Positions 1 to 6,212 of a DNA stretch of 7,972 bases are shown piece by piece. Origin of the DNA: JAFTYO01 sp045611785. Lineage in GTDB: Bacteria; Pseudomonadota; Alphaproteobacteria; RF32; CAG-239. The notes under the pieces were generated by a model that did not search any database, was not told where the DNA came from, and saw only the letters and a program-made list of their open reading frames with translations. The translations under genes were made by a program, and so were the position numbers. The first letter of the stretch is position 1. Every line of letters starts with the position of its first letter. The DNA is taken from assembly GCA_045611785.1 (NCBI GenBank), contig JAZKXV010000032.1, forward strand, positions 1-7,972. Reading direction: 5' to 3'.

Positions 1-1881
1 AGCCGATTCAAATTGGAAAACAGCAGTAGTTTCCCCACGTTGTAATAGCTCATAAGTTTTTTTATCATCAAGAGAAACAGAATCAATATCTAATTCAAAT
101 CCCTTAGTTTTCTTTATTAAATCTACTGCTTTTTGAATAACAGTAAGTGTTTTTAACCCCAAAAAGTCAAACTTAATTAATCCGGTTTCTTCAACATATT
201 TCATATCATATTGAGTAACGGGCATATCAGCTTTAGGGTCTTTATATAAAGGAACTAACTTATCAAGAGGTCTGTCTCCGATAACAACCCCTGCAGCATG
301 AACACCTGATTGACGATAAAGTCCCTCAAGTTTCATTCCAATATCAAATAGTTTATTGACCTGAGGATCATTTTGACGCATTTCTTCAAGTTCTGGTACT
401 TGCTCCAATGATTGTTTTAATGTTGGATTTTTTCCTTGAACTCCGGGCGGAATCATTTTGCTCAACTTATCTGCCTGCGAATACGGCATTTGTAATACGC
501 GAGCAACGTCACGAATTACGTTTTTGGCTTGCAGTTTACCATAAGTAATAATTTGAGCTACATGATCAAAACCATACTTGCGTTGTACATAATCAATCGT
601 TTTGAAACGATTTTCTTGGCAAAAATCCACGTCGAAGTCAGGCATGTTTACACGTTCAGGATTTAAAAAACGTTCAAACAACAAATCTAACTTAATAGGA
701 TCTAAGTCTGTAATTTTTAATGCCCAAGCAACAATTGAACCGGCCCCTGAACCTCGACCTGGTCCTACCGGAACTCCATTGTTTTTTGACCACCGAATAA
801 AATCTGACACGATTAAAAAATATCCGGGAAAACCCATTCTTTTAATTACGCTTAATTCATAATCTAAACGCTCAAAATATTTTTTATCTATTTCTTCTTT
901 TTGCTCAGCTGTCATACCCTCAAAATAAACGTGCTTTTCCATACGTTCTTTCAAACCACGATAAGACTCTTCTGTAATAAACTCATCTTGTGTTTTTCCA
1001 TCAGGGCATTCAAAAACTGGTAATAAAGGATCTACTTTTCCGGAAAGATAGTTACACCTTTTTGCAATATTTACTGTATTAATTATTGCTTCCGGCAAAT
1101 CTTTAAATAAATCCACCATCTCTTCTTGCGTTTTTAAGCGATTATTCGGAGAAAAGCTCTTACGTTTTTCATTTGCAACATATTCTCCTTCTGCAACACA
1201 AACTAAAGCATCGTGAGCTTCATACATATCAACATCAAAGAAAAAAGCCTCATTTGTTGCAACAAGCGGAATATTATACTTATATGCAAAATCTATAAAA
1301 GCATTTTCTGTTTTATCTTCTTCTATAGTTCCTATTCTGGAAACTTCCATATAAAGTCTGTTTCCAAAAATATTGTGAAGCTCTTTTAGTGTTTCTTCAG
1401 CCTCTTCAATTCTATTTTCAAGAAGCAATCTCCCTATAGGACCTTCTGGTCCTGCTGTAAGAGCAATTAAACCATCATTAAACTCTTTTAAATCCGAATA
1501 TTTAATTTGAGGATCATCACCATTTTGGGTGTTATCTAAATAAAAACGCTTCATTAACTTAGAAATATTAAGATAACCGACATCATTCATTACAAGCAAA
1601 ACCAATTTATCCCTTTGAGGTTGTTTACCTTTGGTTTTTAATAAATCATCAGCATCTTGATTTCTTAAATAAAATTGACAACCTAATATCGGTTTTATAC
1701 CGTTATCTGCAGCTAAAGAAGAAAAAGCCTTAGCTCCAAACATATTAGCAGTATCTGTCATTGCAACAGCAGGAACATTTAATTCTTTCAATTTATTCAT
1801 CAAAACAGGAACTTTTATTGTTCCGGACGATAAAGAATACGCAGTATGAACTCGTAAGTGAATAAATTTAGGTTCTTGCAT
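1..1881 (-). CDS. dnaE: DNA polymerase III subunit alpha, N-terminal 627 codons (partial, runs off left edge)
   Basis: Catalytic subunit of the replicative DNA polymerase. From the sequence, the N-terminal PHP domain begins with HLRVH (residues 8-12). The polymerase core has GPGRGSGAGS at 373-382, PDFDVDF with the expected catalytic Asp415 and Asp417, and KFDFLGL with Asp572 as the third catalytic Asp; VHAAGVVI precedes it. The frame is unbroken to base 1. About 627 of the roughly 1,150 residues usual for DnaE are present; the fingers end, beta-clamp binding region and OB domain lie outside. Two ATG codons are adjacent (1884 and 1881). I chose 1881 because AAGGTG at 1887-1892 is then 5-7 bases away and MQEPKFIHLRVH aligns with the start of Escherichia coli DnaE. 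PHP metal ligands look degenerate (Arg10, Thr44, Gln70), as in E. coli, so proofreading probably depends on a separate DnaQ. The identification is very secure. Confidence 0.98.
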   Translation of the reverse strand, partial: MQEPKFIHLRVHTAYSLSSGTIKVPVLMNKLKELNVPAVAMTDTANMFGAKAFSSLAADNGIKPILGCQFYLRNQDADDLLKTKGKQPQRDKLVLLVMNDVGYLNISKLMKRFYLDNTQNGDDPQIKYSDLKEFNDGLIALTAGPEGPIGRLLLENRIEEAEETLKELHNIFGNRLYMEVSRIGTIEEDKTENAFIDFAYKYNIPLVATNEAFFFDVDMYEAHDALVCVAEGEYVANEKRKSFSPNNRLKTQEEMVDLFKDLPEAIINTVNIAKRCNYLSGKVDPLLPVFECPDGKTQDEFITEESYRGLKERMEKHVYFEGMTAEQKEEIDKKYFERLDYELSVIKRMGFPGYFLIVSDFIRWSKNNGVPVGPGRGSGAGSIVAWALKITDLDPIKLDLLFERFLNPERVNMPDFDVDFCQENRFKTIDYVQRKYGFDHVAQIITYGKLQAKNVIRDVARVLQMPYSQADKLSKMIPPGVQGKNPTLKQSLEQVPELEEMRQNDPQVNKLFDIGMKLEGLYRQSGVHAAGVVIGDRPLDKLVPLYKDPKADMPVTQYDMKYVEETGLIKFDFLGLKTLTVIQKAVDLIKKTKGFELDIDSVSLDDKKTYELLQRGETTAVFQFESA

Positions 1882-1886
1882 CATAA

Positions 1887-1892
1887 CACCTT
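1887..1892 (-). promoter_or_regulatory. Ribosome binding site of dnaE
   Basis: AAGGTG on the minus strand lies 5 bases before the ATG at 1881 and only 2 before the ATG at 1884. The spacing favours the second ATG as the start. Confidence 0.65.
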
Positions 1893-1911
1893 TTTAAACA
1901 AACATGGGTGT

Positions 1912-1939
1912 AGTATAAAACATATTTGTTTTTTCTCAA
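1912..1939 (-). promoter_or_regulatory. Sigma-70-type promoter of dnaE
   Basis: On the minus strand, TTGAGA (1934-1939) is followed after 16 bases by TATACT (1912-1917). Each hexamer matches the consensus at five of six bases. Transcription would start near 1905, giving a leader of only about 20-25 bases before the dnaE start. This suggests dnaE is transcribed from its own promoter and does not depend on read-through from the lipoprotein gene. Confidence 0.75.
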
Positions 1940-1970
1940 CATATTTTTATCTTATACATATCATTAAAGT

Positions 1971-1996
1971 AATCCCTCCTTTTTATCGGAGGGATT
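1971..1996 (-). terminator. Hairpin terminator between the lipoprotein gene and dnaE
   Basis: A perfect 9-bp inverted repeat (AATCCCTCC at 1971-1979, GGAGGGATT at 1988-1996) surrounds an 8-base loop. It sits just past the lipoprotein stop codon, so it most likely ends that transcript. The long T-run (1997-2010) lies on the plus-strand side, and the minus-strand tail is only moderately U-rich. It may therefore act in both directions, and better on plus-strand transcripts. Confidence 0.65.
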
Positions 1997-2008
1997 TTAT
2001 TTTTTTAT

Positions 2009-2617
2009 TTAATATTCGTAAACTGTATTATTGTTTTTAACATACATATTCAAATACTGATTAACGTTTTGCTCCATACGAGAATTAAATTCTACAAAAA
2101 GCTTTTGAACCATTTCGTTCCAATATTTTTCTTTATCTTCAATTGATGTATCTATTGGCATAGTAAGTTCTCTCCATGCTTCAATAGATGTTTGAGCTGA
2201 AGATTGACCGTTATCTGAAGAAACCTTTAAAACAACAGATAATGTTGCTCTATATTTCAAGCTATCTTTATAGAAAATTTGAGAAGCTTTAACTTCTTCT
2301 TCTGTAACGCTAGCATCTTTAATAATAAATTCTGCAACTCTGTTTGATGAAAAATCAACAGCCTCTAAACGATCTGTAGCCCATATTCTTGCGGCTTTTT
2401 CTATAGAAATAGGAAATAAATGCTCAACATTAGGTCTGGTAAAAGATGGTGTAAACTCTGAAACCACATTAATTTTATTAACATTTAACTCGATTGGAGC
2501 TTGTGTATCAAAACGAGGTTCTACAAAACGACGTGTTTCTGCAACCTCACCACGGTTAACACAAGCAGTTACCAACAAAACAGCTAAAAGGCTAAAAATC
2601 TTATTAAATTTAATCAT
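2009..2617 (-). CDS. Putative lipoprotein of unknown function
   Basis: A 202-residue protein that I do not recognise as a named family. The N-terminus is a classic lipoprotein signal: positive residues (Lys3, Lys6), a hydrophobic core at about 7-15, and a lipobox V-T-A-C with the predicted lipidated Cys19. Residue 20 is Val, not Asp, so by the usual sorting rule it would go to the outer membrane. The mature part is a soluble mixed domain. It contains a central stretch with alternating hydrophobic residues (KYRATLSVVLKV) and a C-terminal probable helix (about 165-195) rich in Glu, Asn and aromatics. No transmembrane segment or catalytic motif is visible. The start is supported by the intact signal peptide; the Shine-Dalgarno is weak (GGA about 9 bases upstream). 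It lies 71 bases downstream of hslO on the same strand with no clear terminator between, so co-transcription with hslO is possible. Confidence 0.85.
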   Translation of the reverse strand: MIKFNKIFSLLAVLLVTACVNRGEVAETRRFVEPRFDTQAPIELNVNKINVVSEFTPSFTRPNVEHLFPISIEKAARIWATDRLEAVDFSSNRVAEFIIKDASVTEEEVKASQIFYKDSLKYRATLSVVLKVSSDNGQSSAQTSIEAWRELTMPIDTSIEDKEKYWNEMVQKLFVEFNSRMEQNVNQYLNMYVKNNNTVYEY

Positions 2618-2688
2618 TTTCTATAATCCGTTATTGTTAAAATATTTGATATTTTTCTAATATACTTTTTTATCAGATGCAAGTTTTT

Positions 2689-3612
2689 TTAGTGTTTAAC
2701 AAAATCATCTTTGCCAAAAACATAATTTGTAGAGCAAAATTGACATGTTACACTTATTTTTCCATCTTCAACCATATCTTCAAGGTCTTCTTTCTTAAAT
2801 GTGCTCAAAGTAGAAAAAAGCTTTTCTTTACTGCACCGGCAACCAAACTCATAAGTATTTTCTTTTGTTACTTTTACATCTAAAGAGTGGAATAAACGGT
2901 ATAATATCTCTTCAGAAGATAAGTTTTTATCAAAAACTTCTTTTTCTGATAAGCTTCCGATAAATGCTTTTATATCTTCAAACATTTGATTATACTGATT
3001 TTCATCTACATTAATATCCTTACCGCCTGTAAGAGGAACTTTCTGAATTAATATACCCGCAGATAAAAACGAATCGCCTTCTTCATCAGGATATTTAACA
3101 AACAATTTCAAAGATGTATCAATTTGTTCTGATAGCTTAAAGTATCTTAAAGCAATTTCTGATAAGGTTTTACCTTGTATATCAACAACCCCTTGATATA
3201 AGTCTGTTTTAGGGCCTTGATCAATTGTGAAAGCCATATGTCCACCACCAACTAAATGAGGAACCTGTTCAATAATATCTTCGGTTTTACGCAATGTTTT
3301 TGCTTTATTTAATTGATATTCATCAAATTTTGCACAAGCTCTTACCTTATGTTCAGATGTTACATCTACAACCAAAACAGAAACAGGTCCGTTTCCTTGA
3401 AGTTGTAAAGTAAACAAACCATCATACTTAAGCTGACTTGATAACAAAACCGCCAAAGCAGATGTTTCTGATAAAGCTGTAGAAACATTTAAAGGATAAC
3501 CGTGTTTTTGTAAAATATCTTGCAAAACGTTATCTAAACGCACAAGTCTACCAACAAAAGCACCGTTTGCTAAACTAAAAGATACACAACTATCAAAATT
3601 TTTATTACTCAA
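2689..3612 (-). CDS. hslO: Hsp33 redox-regulated molecular chaperone
   Basis: Cytoplasmic holdase chaperone that is inactive with zinc bound and switches on when oxidants form disulfides between its four C-terminal cysteines. Here the switch is complete: C258-x-C260 and C290-x-x-C293, separated by 29 residues. The N-terminal domain carries family motifs such as GRLVRLDNVLQDILQKHGYP (21-40), LKYDGLFTLQLQGNGPVSVL (61-80), and YQGVVDIQGKTL followed by SEQ at 161-163. The length of 307 is close to the usual 290-330. The start codon is TTG. An in-frame stop lies only four codons upstream, and a good GAGGA lies 9 bases before the TTG, so no ATG start fits the conserved N-terminus. The gene is divergent from recX. 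Identification is secure; the start is well supported. Confidence 0.96.
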   Translation of the reverse strand: MSNKNFDSCVSFSLANGAFVGRLVRLDNVLQDILQKHGYPLNVSTALSETSALAVLLSSQLKYDGLFTLQLQGNGPVSVLVVDVTSEHKVRACAKFDEYQLNKAKTLRKTEDIIEQVPHLVGGGHMAFTIDQGPKTDLYQGVVDIQGKTLSEIALRYFKLSEQIDTSLKLFVKYPDEEGDSFLSAGILIQKVPLTGGKDINVDENQYNQMFEDIKAFIGSLSEKEVFDKNLSSEEILYRLFHSLDVKVTKENTYEFGCRCSKEKLFSTLSTFKKEDLEDMVEDGKISVTCQFCSTNYVFGKDDFVKH

Positions 3613-3621
3613 TTTTAAAAT

Positions 3622-3626
3622 TCCTC
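3622..3626 (-). promoter_or_regulatory. Ribosome binding site deciding the TTG start of hslO
   Basis: GAGGA on the minus strand lies 9 bases before the TTG at 3612. The in-frame TGA at 3625-3627 overlaps it, so translation cannot begin further upstream. The site almost touches the -10 hexamer proposed for recX on the other strand. Confidence 0.7.
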
Positions 3627-3627
3627 A

Positions 3628-3633
3628 TATAAT
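3628..3633 (+). promoter_or_regulatory. Candidate -10 element for recX
   Basis: A perfect TATAAT on the plus strand lies 15 bases before the recX GTG. The -35 region expected near 3605-3610 (TTACTC) is poor, and it would lie inside the first codons of hslO. Transcription would begin around 3640. That leaves about 9 bases before the GTG at 3649, or about 42 before the alternative GTG at 3682. Confidence 0.45.
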
Positions 3634-3648
3634 GTTGTTACAAATTAA

Positions 3649-4239
3649 GTGCAATCTAATATAAAAAGAAAGTTTTTTCAAGTGTCAGAATTTATTGATA
3701 AGCCCATAAAGAAGAAAAATATAAAAAAAATAACAAAACAAAGACTTAAAAACATAGCTCTTTATTATTTAAAGCGTTACGAATCTTCTGTTGAAAATTT
3801 AAGACAAGTGTTAAAAAGAAGAACTAACGACTACGCATTTTACAATCAGTATTTTGATAAAAAAGAAGCATACACTTGGATTGAAGAGATTTTATCTGAT
3901 TTTGAAAGGCTAAAATATCTTGATGATAAACGTTATGCTGAACTAAAAATCCAAAATTATATATCTGCTGGAAAGCCTGTCAGATATATAAAAACAAAAC
4001 TGCAACAAAAAGGTATAAAAACCAATATGATTGAAGATATTTTATCTCAAAAATCGATTGATCCGTTAGAAATGGCCTTAAAATTAGTAAAAAAGAAAAA
4101 AATCGGCCCTTATAGAAATAGTGTTGATTTACAAAAAACGAATCGGCAAAAAGATATAGCAACACTCATTAGAGCCGGCTTTGACTATGATATAGCTTGC
4201 GAAGTTGTAAACAAAGATTTTAATGACGAAAACATTTAA
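3649..4239 (+). CDS. recX: RecX family regulator of RecA
   Basis: RecX proteins bind RecA filaments and limit or modulate recombination and the SOS response. The 196-residue sequence is rich in Lys and Arg and built from helical repeats. ALYYLKRYESSVENLRQVLK at about 37-56 matches the first RecX repeat (ALxYLxRRxxSxxELxxxL). LDDKRYAELK at 91-100, leading to KTKLQQKGI, is the second. DIATLIRAGFDYDIACEVV at 169-187 is the third. The start is uncertain. GTG at 3649 directly follows an in-frame TAA, has no visible Shine-Dalgarno and could lie very near the transcript start. An in-frame GTG at 3682 (residue 12) is a plausible alternative with a weak AGAAAG before it. There is no ATG in this region. 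recX usually sits beside recA, but no recA is present here; it is divergent from hslO and upstream of a tRNA gene. Confidence 0.9.
   Translation: MQSNIKRKFFQVSEFIDKPIKKKNIKKITKQRLKNIALYYLKRYESSVENLRQVLKRRTNDYAFYNQYFDKKEAYTWIEEILSDFERLKYLDDKRYAELKIQNYISAGKPVRYIKTKLQQKGIKTNMIEDILSQKSIDPLEMALKLVKKKKIGPYRNSVDLQKTNRQKDIATLIRAGFDYDIACEVVNKDFNDENI
3658..3688 (-). promoter_or_regulatory. Possible hslO promoter inside the recX 5' end
   Basis: On the minus strand, CTGACA (3683-3688) and TATATT (3658-3663) are good hexamers, but they are separated by 19 bases, longer than ideal. If real, hslO would have a leader of about 40 bases overlapping the first codons of recX in antisense. No better promoter is visible between the two genes. 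Confidence 0.3.
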
Positions 4240-4243
4240 ACGC

Positions 4244-4272
4244 TTGCATATTTTACTTTTTTATTTTATGTA
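4244..4272 (+). promoter_or_regulatory. Weak candidate promoter for tRNA-Ser
   Basis: TTGCAT (4244-4249) and TATGTA (4267-4272) have an ideal 17-base spacing, but each matches the consensus at only about three positions. It lies just after the recX stop. Alternatively the tRNA is processed from a recX transcript, since the genes are only 44 bases apart and no terminator is seen between them. Confidence 0.3.
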
Positions 4273-4283
4273 ATTATTGCTAC

Positions 4284-4375
4284 GGAGAGATGGCAGAGCG
4301 GTCGAATGCGGTTGACTCGAAATCAATTGTGCGTGTTAAAGCGTACCTAGGGTTCGAATCCCTATCTCTCCGCCA
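4284..4375 (+). tRNA. tRNA-Ser (anticodon CGA)
   Basis: Complete class II tRNA with an encoded CCA end (4373-4375). The acceptor stem GGAGAGA (4284-4290) pairs with TCTCTCC (4365-4371), with discriminator G at 4372. The anticodon stem is 4311-4315 with 4323-4327, and the loop CTCGAAA carries CGA at 4318-4320, reading the serine codon UCG. The long variable arm (GTGCG pairing with CGTAC across a short loop) is the serine hallmark. The T arm is TAGGG-TTCGAAT-CCCTA at 4348-4364. A run of six T follows the CCA end directly. It lies downstream of recX on the same strand and converges on murC. Confidence 0.97.
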
Positions 4376-4407
4376 TTTTTTCTTAATTACTTTTGAAAAA
4401 CACACGT

Positions 4408-5769
4408 TTATTTTTTTATTTTCTCATAAATTTTTCCAGACATTTGAGAGATATCTCCTGCCCCCATAGTAATCACAATTCCTTTTTTTGTATCAATTGT
4501 TTGAATAATATTTTCTTTTGTTTTCAAACTTGCAGGAACTGTAACTTTATCCAAAATAATGTCAGAAGTTACGTTTGGAATTGGGTTTTCACGAGCAGGG
4601 TAAATATTCATAAGTATTACCTCATTAGCCAATGATAAGCTTTTAGCAAACTCTGGTGCAAAATCTTTTGTTCTTGAATATAAATGAGGCTGAAAAACAA
4701 CAGTTAAATATTTATCAGGCCATATGGCTTTTACAGAGTTTAATGTAGCTTCAATTTCCTTAGGATGGTGCGCATAATCGTCTATATAAATTAAATCATC
4801 ATTTCTTGAAATTATATTGAAACGACGATGAACACCTTTAAATAAAGGTAAAGATTTTTTAATTTCCTCAGGAGTTACACCACAATCTAATGCTATAGTA
4901 ATGGCCGCTGTTGCATTTTCTACATTTACCATTCCCGGTATACCTAACTTTAAATCAAGTATATCAAAGTCTTTATTATGATAATCAAATGTATATAAAC
5001 CATTTTCTAAACGTAAATTATTTGAGTAAAAATCAGCTTTTTCATTTAAAGCATAAAAACCATCAGGTTGGCGACGTTTTAATTTTAAACCGTTTTTTAT
5101 AAACAATTTACCTCCATCAACAATTCTTTCGGCAAAATCTTCAAAAGCCTGCACAACACTTTCTCTGCTTCCATAAATATCCATATGGTCAGCGTCTAGC
5201 GATGTTATTATAGCCTTTTCAGGGTTAAGTGTTAAAAAAGAACGGTCAAACTCATCGGCTTCTATTACTATATACTCAGATGTTGTATCAACTAACAAGT
5301 TAGTTCCGAAATTTTCAGAAACACCACCTAAAAATGCACTGCACTTAACTTTAGAGTTATGTAACAACCAAGCCAACAATGTTGATGTTGTCGTTTTTCC
5401 ATGAGTTCCAGCTACACATAAAGCTTTTCCTGATTGAGATAACAAACCCAAAACTTCAGAACGTTTATGAGGATGTATACCTTTTTTTATAAAATAATTT
5501 AATTGCTCATTATCGCTTGGAATTGCCGGTGTATAAACAACTAATGTATTATCAGCTTGACGATATTCTTCAGGTATACTTTCTATATTATCAACATAAT
5601 TAATGTAAAAACCTTCGTTTTTTGCCATTTTTTCAGTTAAATCGGTTTTGGTTTTATCATAGCCGGCAACATTATATCCTTTAATTTTAAAATAACGAGC
5701 CAAAGCGCTCATTCCTATTCCGCCTATACCAATAAAGTAAACATTTTTTATATTATCTAAAATTGTCAT
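4408..5769 (-). CDS. murC: UDP-N-acetylmuramate--L-alanine ligase
   Basis: Cytoplasmic ATP-dependent enzyme that adds L-alanine to UDP-N-acetylmuramic acid, the first peptide-forming step of peptidoglycan precursor synthesis. All expected motifs are in order over 453 residues, a usual length. These are GIGGIGMS (14-21, UDP-substrate site), the ATP loop GTHGKTTT (121-128), EADEFDRSF (170-178), DADHMDIYG (192-200), GVHRRF (312-317), DDYAHHP (330-336), FQPHLYSRT (359-367) and GAGDI (436-440). The frame stays open to an ATG at 5805. I chose the ATG at 5769 because AAAGGT lies 6 bases before it, homologues begin close to the glycine-rich motif, and the upstream promoter would leave almost no leader for 5805. 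Its neighbours are not murG, murB or ddl, so murC stands outside the standard division and cell-wall cluster. Confidence 0.97.
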   Translation of the reverse strand: MTILDNIKNVYFIGIGGIGMSALARYFKIKGYNVAGYDKTKTDLTEKMAKNEGFYINYVDNIESIPEEYRQADNTLVVYTPAIPSDNEQLNYFIKKGIHPHKRSEVLGLLSQSGKALCVAGTHGKTTTSTLLAWLLHNSKVKCSAFLGGVSENFGTNLLVDTTSEYIVIEADEFDRSFLTLNPEKAIITSLDADHMDIYGSRESVVQAFEDFAERIVDGGKLFIKNGLKLKRRQPDGFYALNEKADFYSNNLRLENGLYTFDYHNKDFDILDLKLGIPGMVNVENATAAITIALDCGVTPEEIKKSLPLFKGVHRRFNIISRNDDLIYIDDYAHHPKEIEATLNSVKAIWPDKYLTVVFQPHLYSRTKDFAPEFAKSLSLANEVILMNIYPARENPIPNVTSDIILDKVTVPASLKTKENIIQTIDTKKGIVITMGAGDISQMSGKIYEKIKK

Positions 5770-5775
5770 TATTTT

Positions 5776-5781
5776 ACCTTT
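5776..5781 (-). promoter_or_regulatory. Ribosome binding site deciding the murC start
   Basis: AAAGGT on the minus strand lies 6 bases before the ATG at 5769. No comparable site precedes the longer in-frame ATG at 5805. Confidence 0.65.
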
Positions 5782-5819
5782 ACAACATTTAACTGTAAAT
5801 TGCATTAATATTTTACGGC

Positions 5820-5848
5820 AACATACTCAAATCTTTTTTATGCGTCAA
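5820..5848 (-). promoter_or_regulatory. Sigma-70-type promoter of murC
   Basis: On the minus strand, TTGACG (5843-5848) and TATGTT (5820-5825) are separated by exactly 17 bases. Transcription would begin near 5813, giving a leader of about 43 bases to the ATG at 5769. The -35 hexamer lies just beyond the T-run of the upstream gene's terminator, so murC forms a separate transcription unit. Confidence 0.7.
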
Positions 5849-5854
5849 GCTATA

Positions 5855-5898
5855 AAAATCAAAAAAAGAAAACCTCGGGAGTTTTGCCGAGGTTTTCT
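5855..5898 (-). terminator. Rho-independent terminator of the 71-residue cysteine-rich gene
   Basis: A perfect 12-bp inverted repeat (5867-5878 with 5887-5898, core CCTCGG/CCGAGG) has an 8-base loop. Read on the minus strand it is followed by TTTTTTGATTTTT. It begins only a few bases after the stop codon of the small gene. It is a strong, correctly oriented intrinsic terminator. Confidence 0.92.
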
Positions 5899-5903
5899 CT
5901 TGT

Positions 5904-6119
5904 TTACTTTTCAAGGGAAGCGTTATATGCTTTAACCCTTTTATACGAGTAGCACACACATTCATTGTTCACAAGCTTATCACCACAGTATGGGCAAGTG
6001 TTTCTATCACAACAAAACTCATTAAGTGGGAACTTACCTGTCTTTCTGTCCGCAAAAATATAAGCAGGACGACCGTCGTAAAGCTTTAACGACTGCATTT
6101 CTCTAGGAATCGTTTTCAT
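5904..6119 (-). CDS. Small cysteine-rich, probable zinc-binding protein of unknown function
   Basis: A 71-residue protein of no family I recognise. It has six cysteines in its second half: C36, C37, C42-P-Y-C45-G and C54-V-C56. CPYCG is a typical zinc-ribbon knuckle; C54/C56, or C36/C37, could supply the remaining ligands. This is an inference from spacing only. The N-terminal half includes YDGRPAYIFADRKTGKFPL, which looks like short beta strands. There is no signal peptide or membrane segment, and the C-terminus is basic (YKRVKAYNASLEK). That it is a real gene is supported by a -10 hexamer 25 bases upstream, a strong terminator directly after the stop, and no competing frame. The Shine-Dalgarno is weak (GGG close to the ATG). 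Met8 is an alternative start but has no better site. Confidence 0.75.
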   Translation of the reverse strand: MKTIPREMQSLKLYDGRPAYIFADRKTGKFPLNEFCCDRNTCPYCGDKLVNNECVCYSYKRVKAYNASLEK

Positions 6120-6143
6120 AACCCAATAATTTAAAGTTCTACA

Positions 6144-6149
6144 ATTATA
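6144..6149 (-). promoter_or_regulatory. -10 element for the cysteine-rich gene
   Basis: A perfect TATAAT on the minus strand would place the transcript start near 6137, about 18 bases before the ATG at 6119. The -35 region (CATACA at 16 bases spacing) matches only half the consensus. With the terminator downstream of the gene this defines a single-gene unit. Confidence 0.5.
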
Positions 6150-6212
6150 AAAAATATGGATTTATTGTATGCATTTTTAATTAAGAGTCTAGATTTTAAT
6201 TTGTTTAAACAC

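Noticed and set aside
602..862. Plus-strand open frame of 86 codons
   Set aside because: It lies opposite dnaE codons that encode the catalytic and other conserved motifs, so it is a shadow frame. It has no ribosome site or recognisable protein.
1886..1911. Inverted repeat ACACC/GGTGT that could hide the dnaE ribosome site
   Set aside because: One arm (1907-1911) lies upstream of the predicted transcript start near 1905, so the hairpin would not form in the mRNA; the stem is only 5 bp with a long loop.
1858..2040. Plus-strand open frame of 60 codons across the dnaE start, dnaE promoter and hairpin
   Set aside because: It runs through the promoter and terminator region and has a low-complexity Phe/Ile/Tyr composition typical of translated AT-rich noncoding DNA.
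2677..2883. Plus-strand open frame opposite the hslO 3' end
   Set aside because: It overlaps the conserved Hsp33 cysteine region in antisense and has no start signals.
3980..4165. Minus-strand open frame within recX
   Set aside because: It is hydrophobic, Phe/Leu-rich sequence opposite Lys-rich recX codons (AAA read as TTT), a common artefact.
4393..5102. Two plus-strand open frames (4393-4635 and 4911-5102) opposite murC
   Set aside because: They lie opposite conserved MurC coding sequence, with no ribosome sites.
5770..5805. Longer murC starting at the ATG at 5805
   Set aside because: It has no ribosome site and lies only about 8 bases from the predicted transcript start; the ATG at 5769 has a good AAAGGT and matches the family N-terminus.
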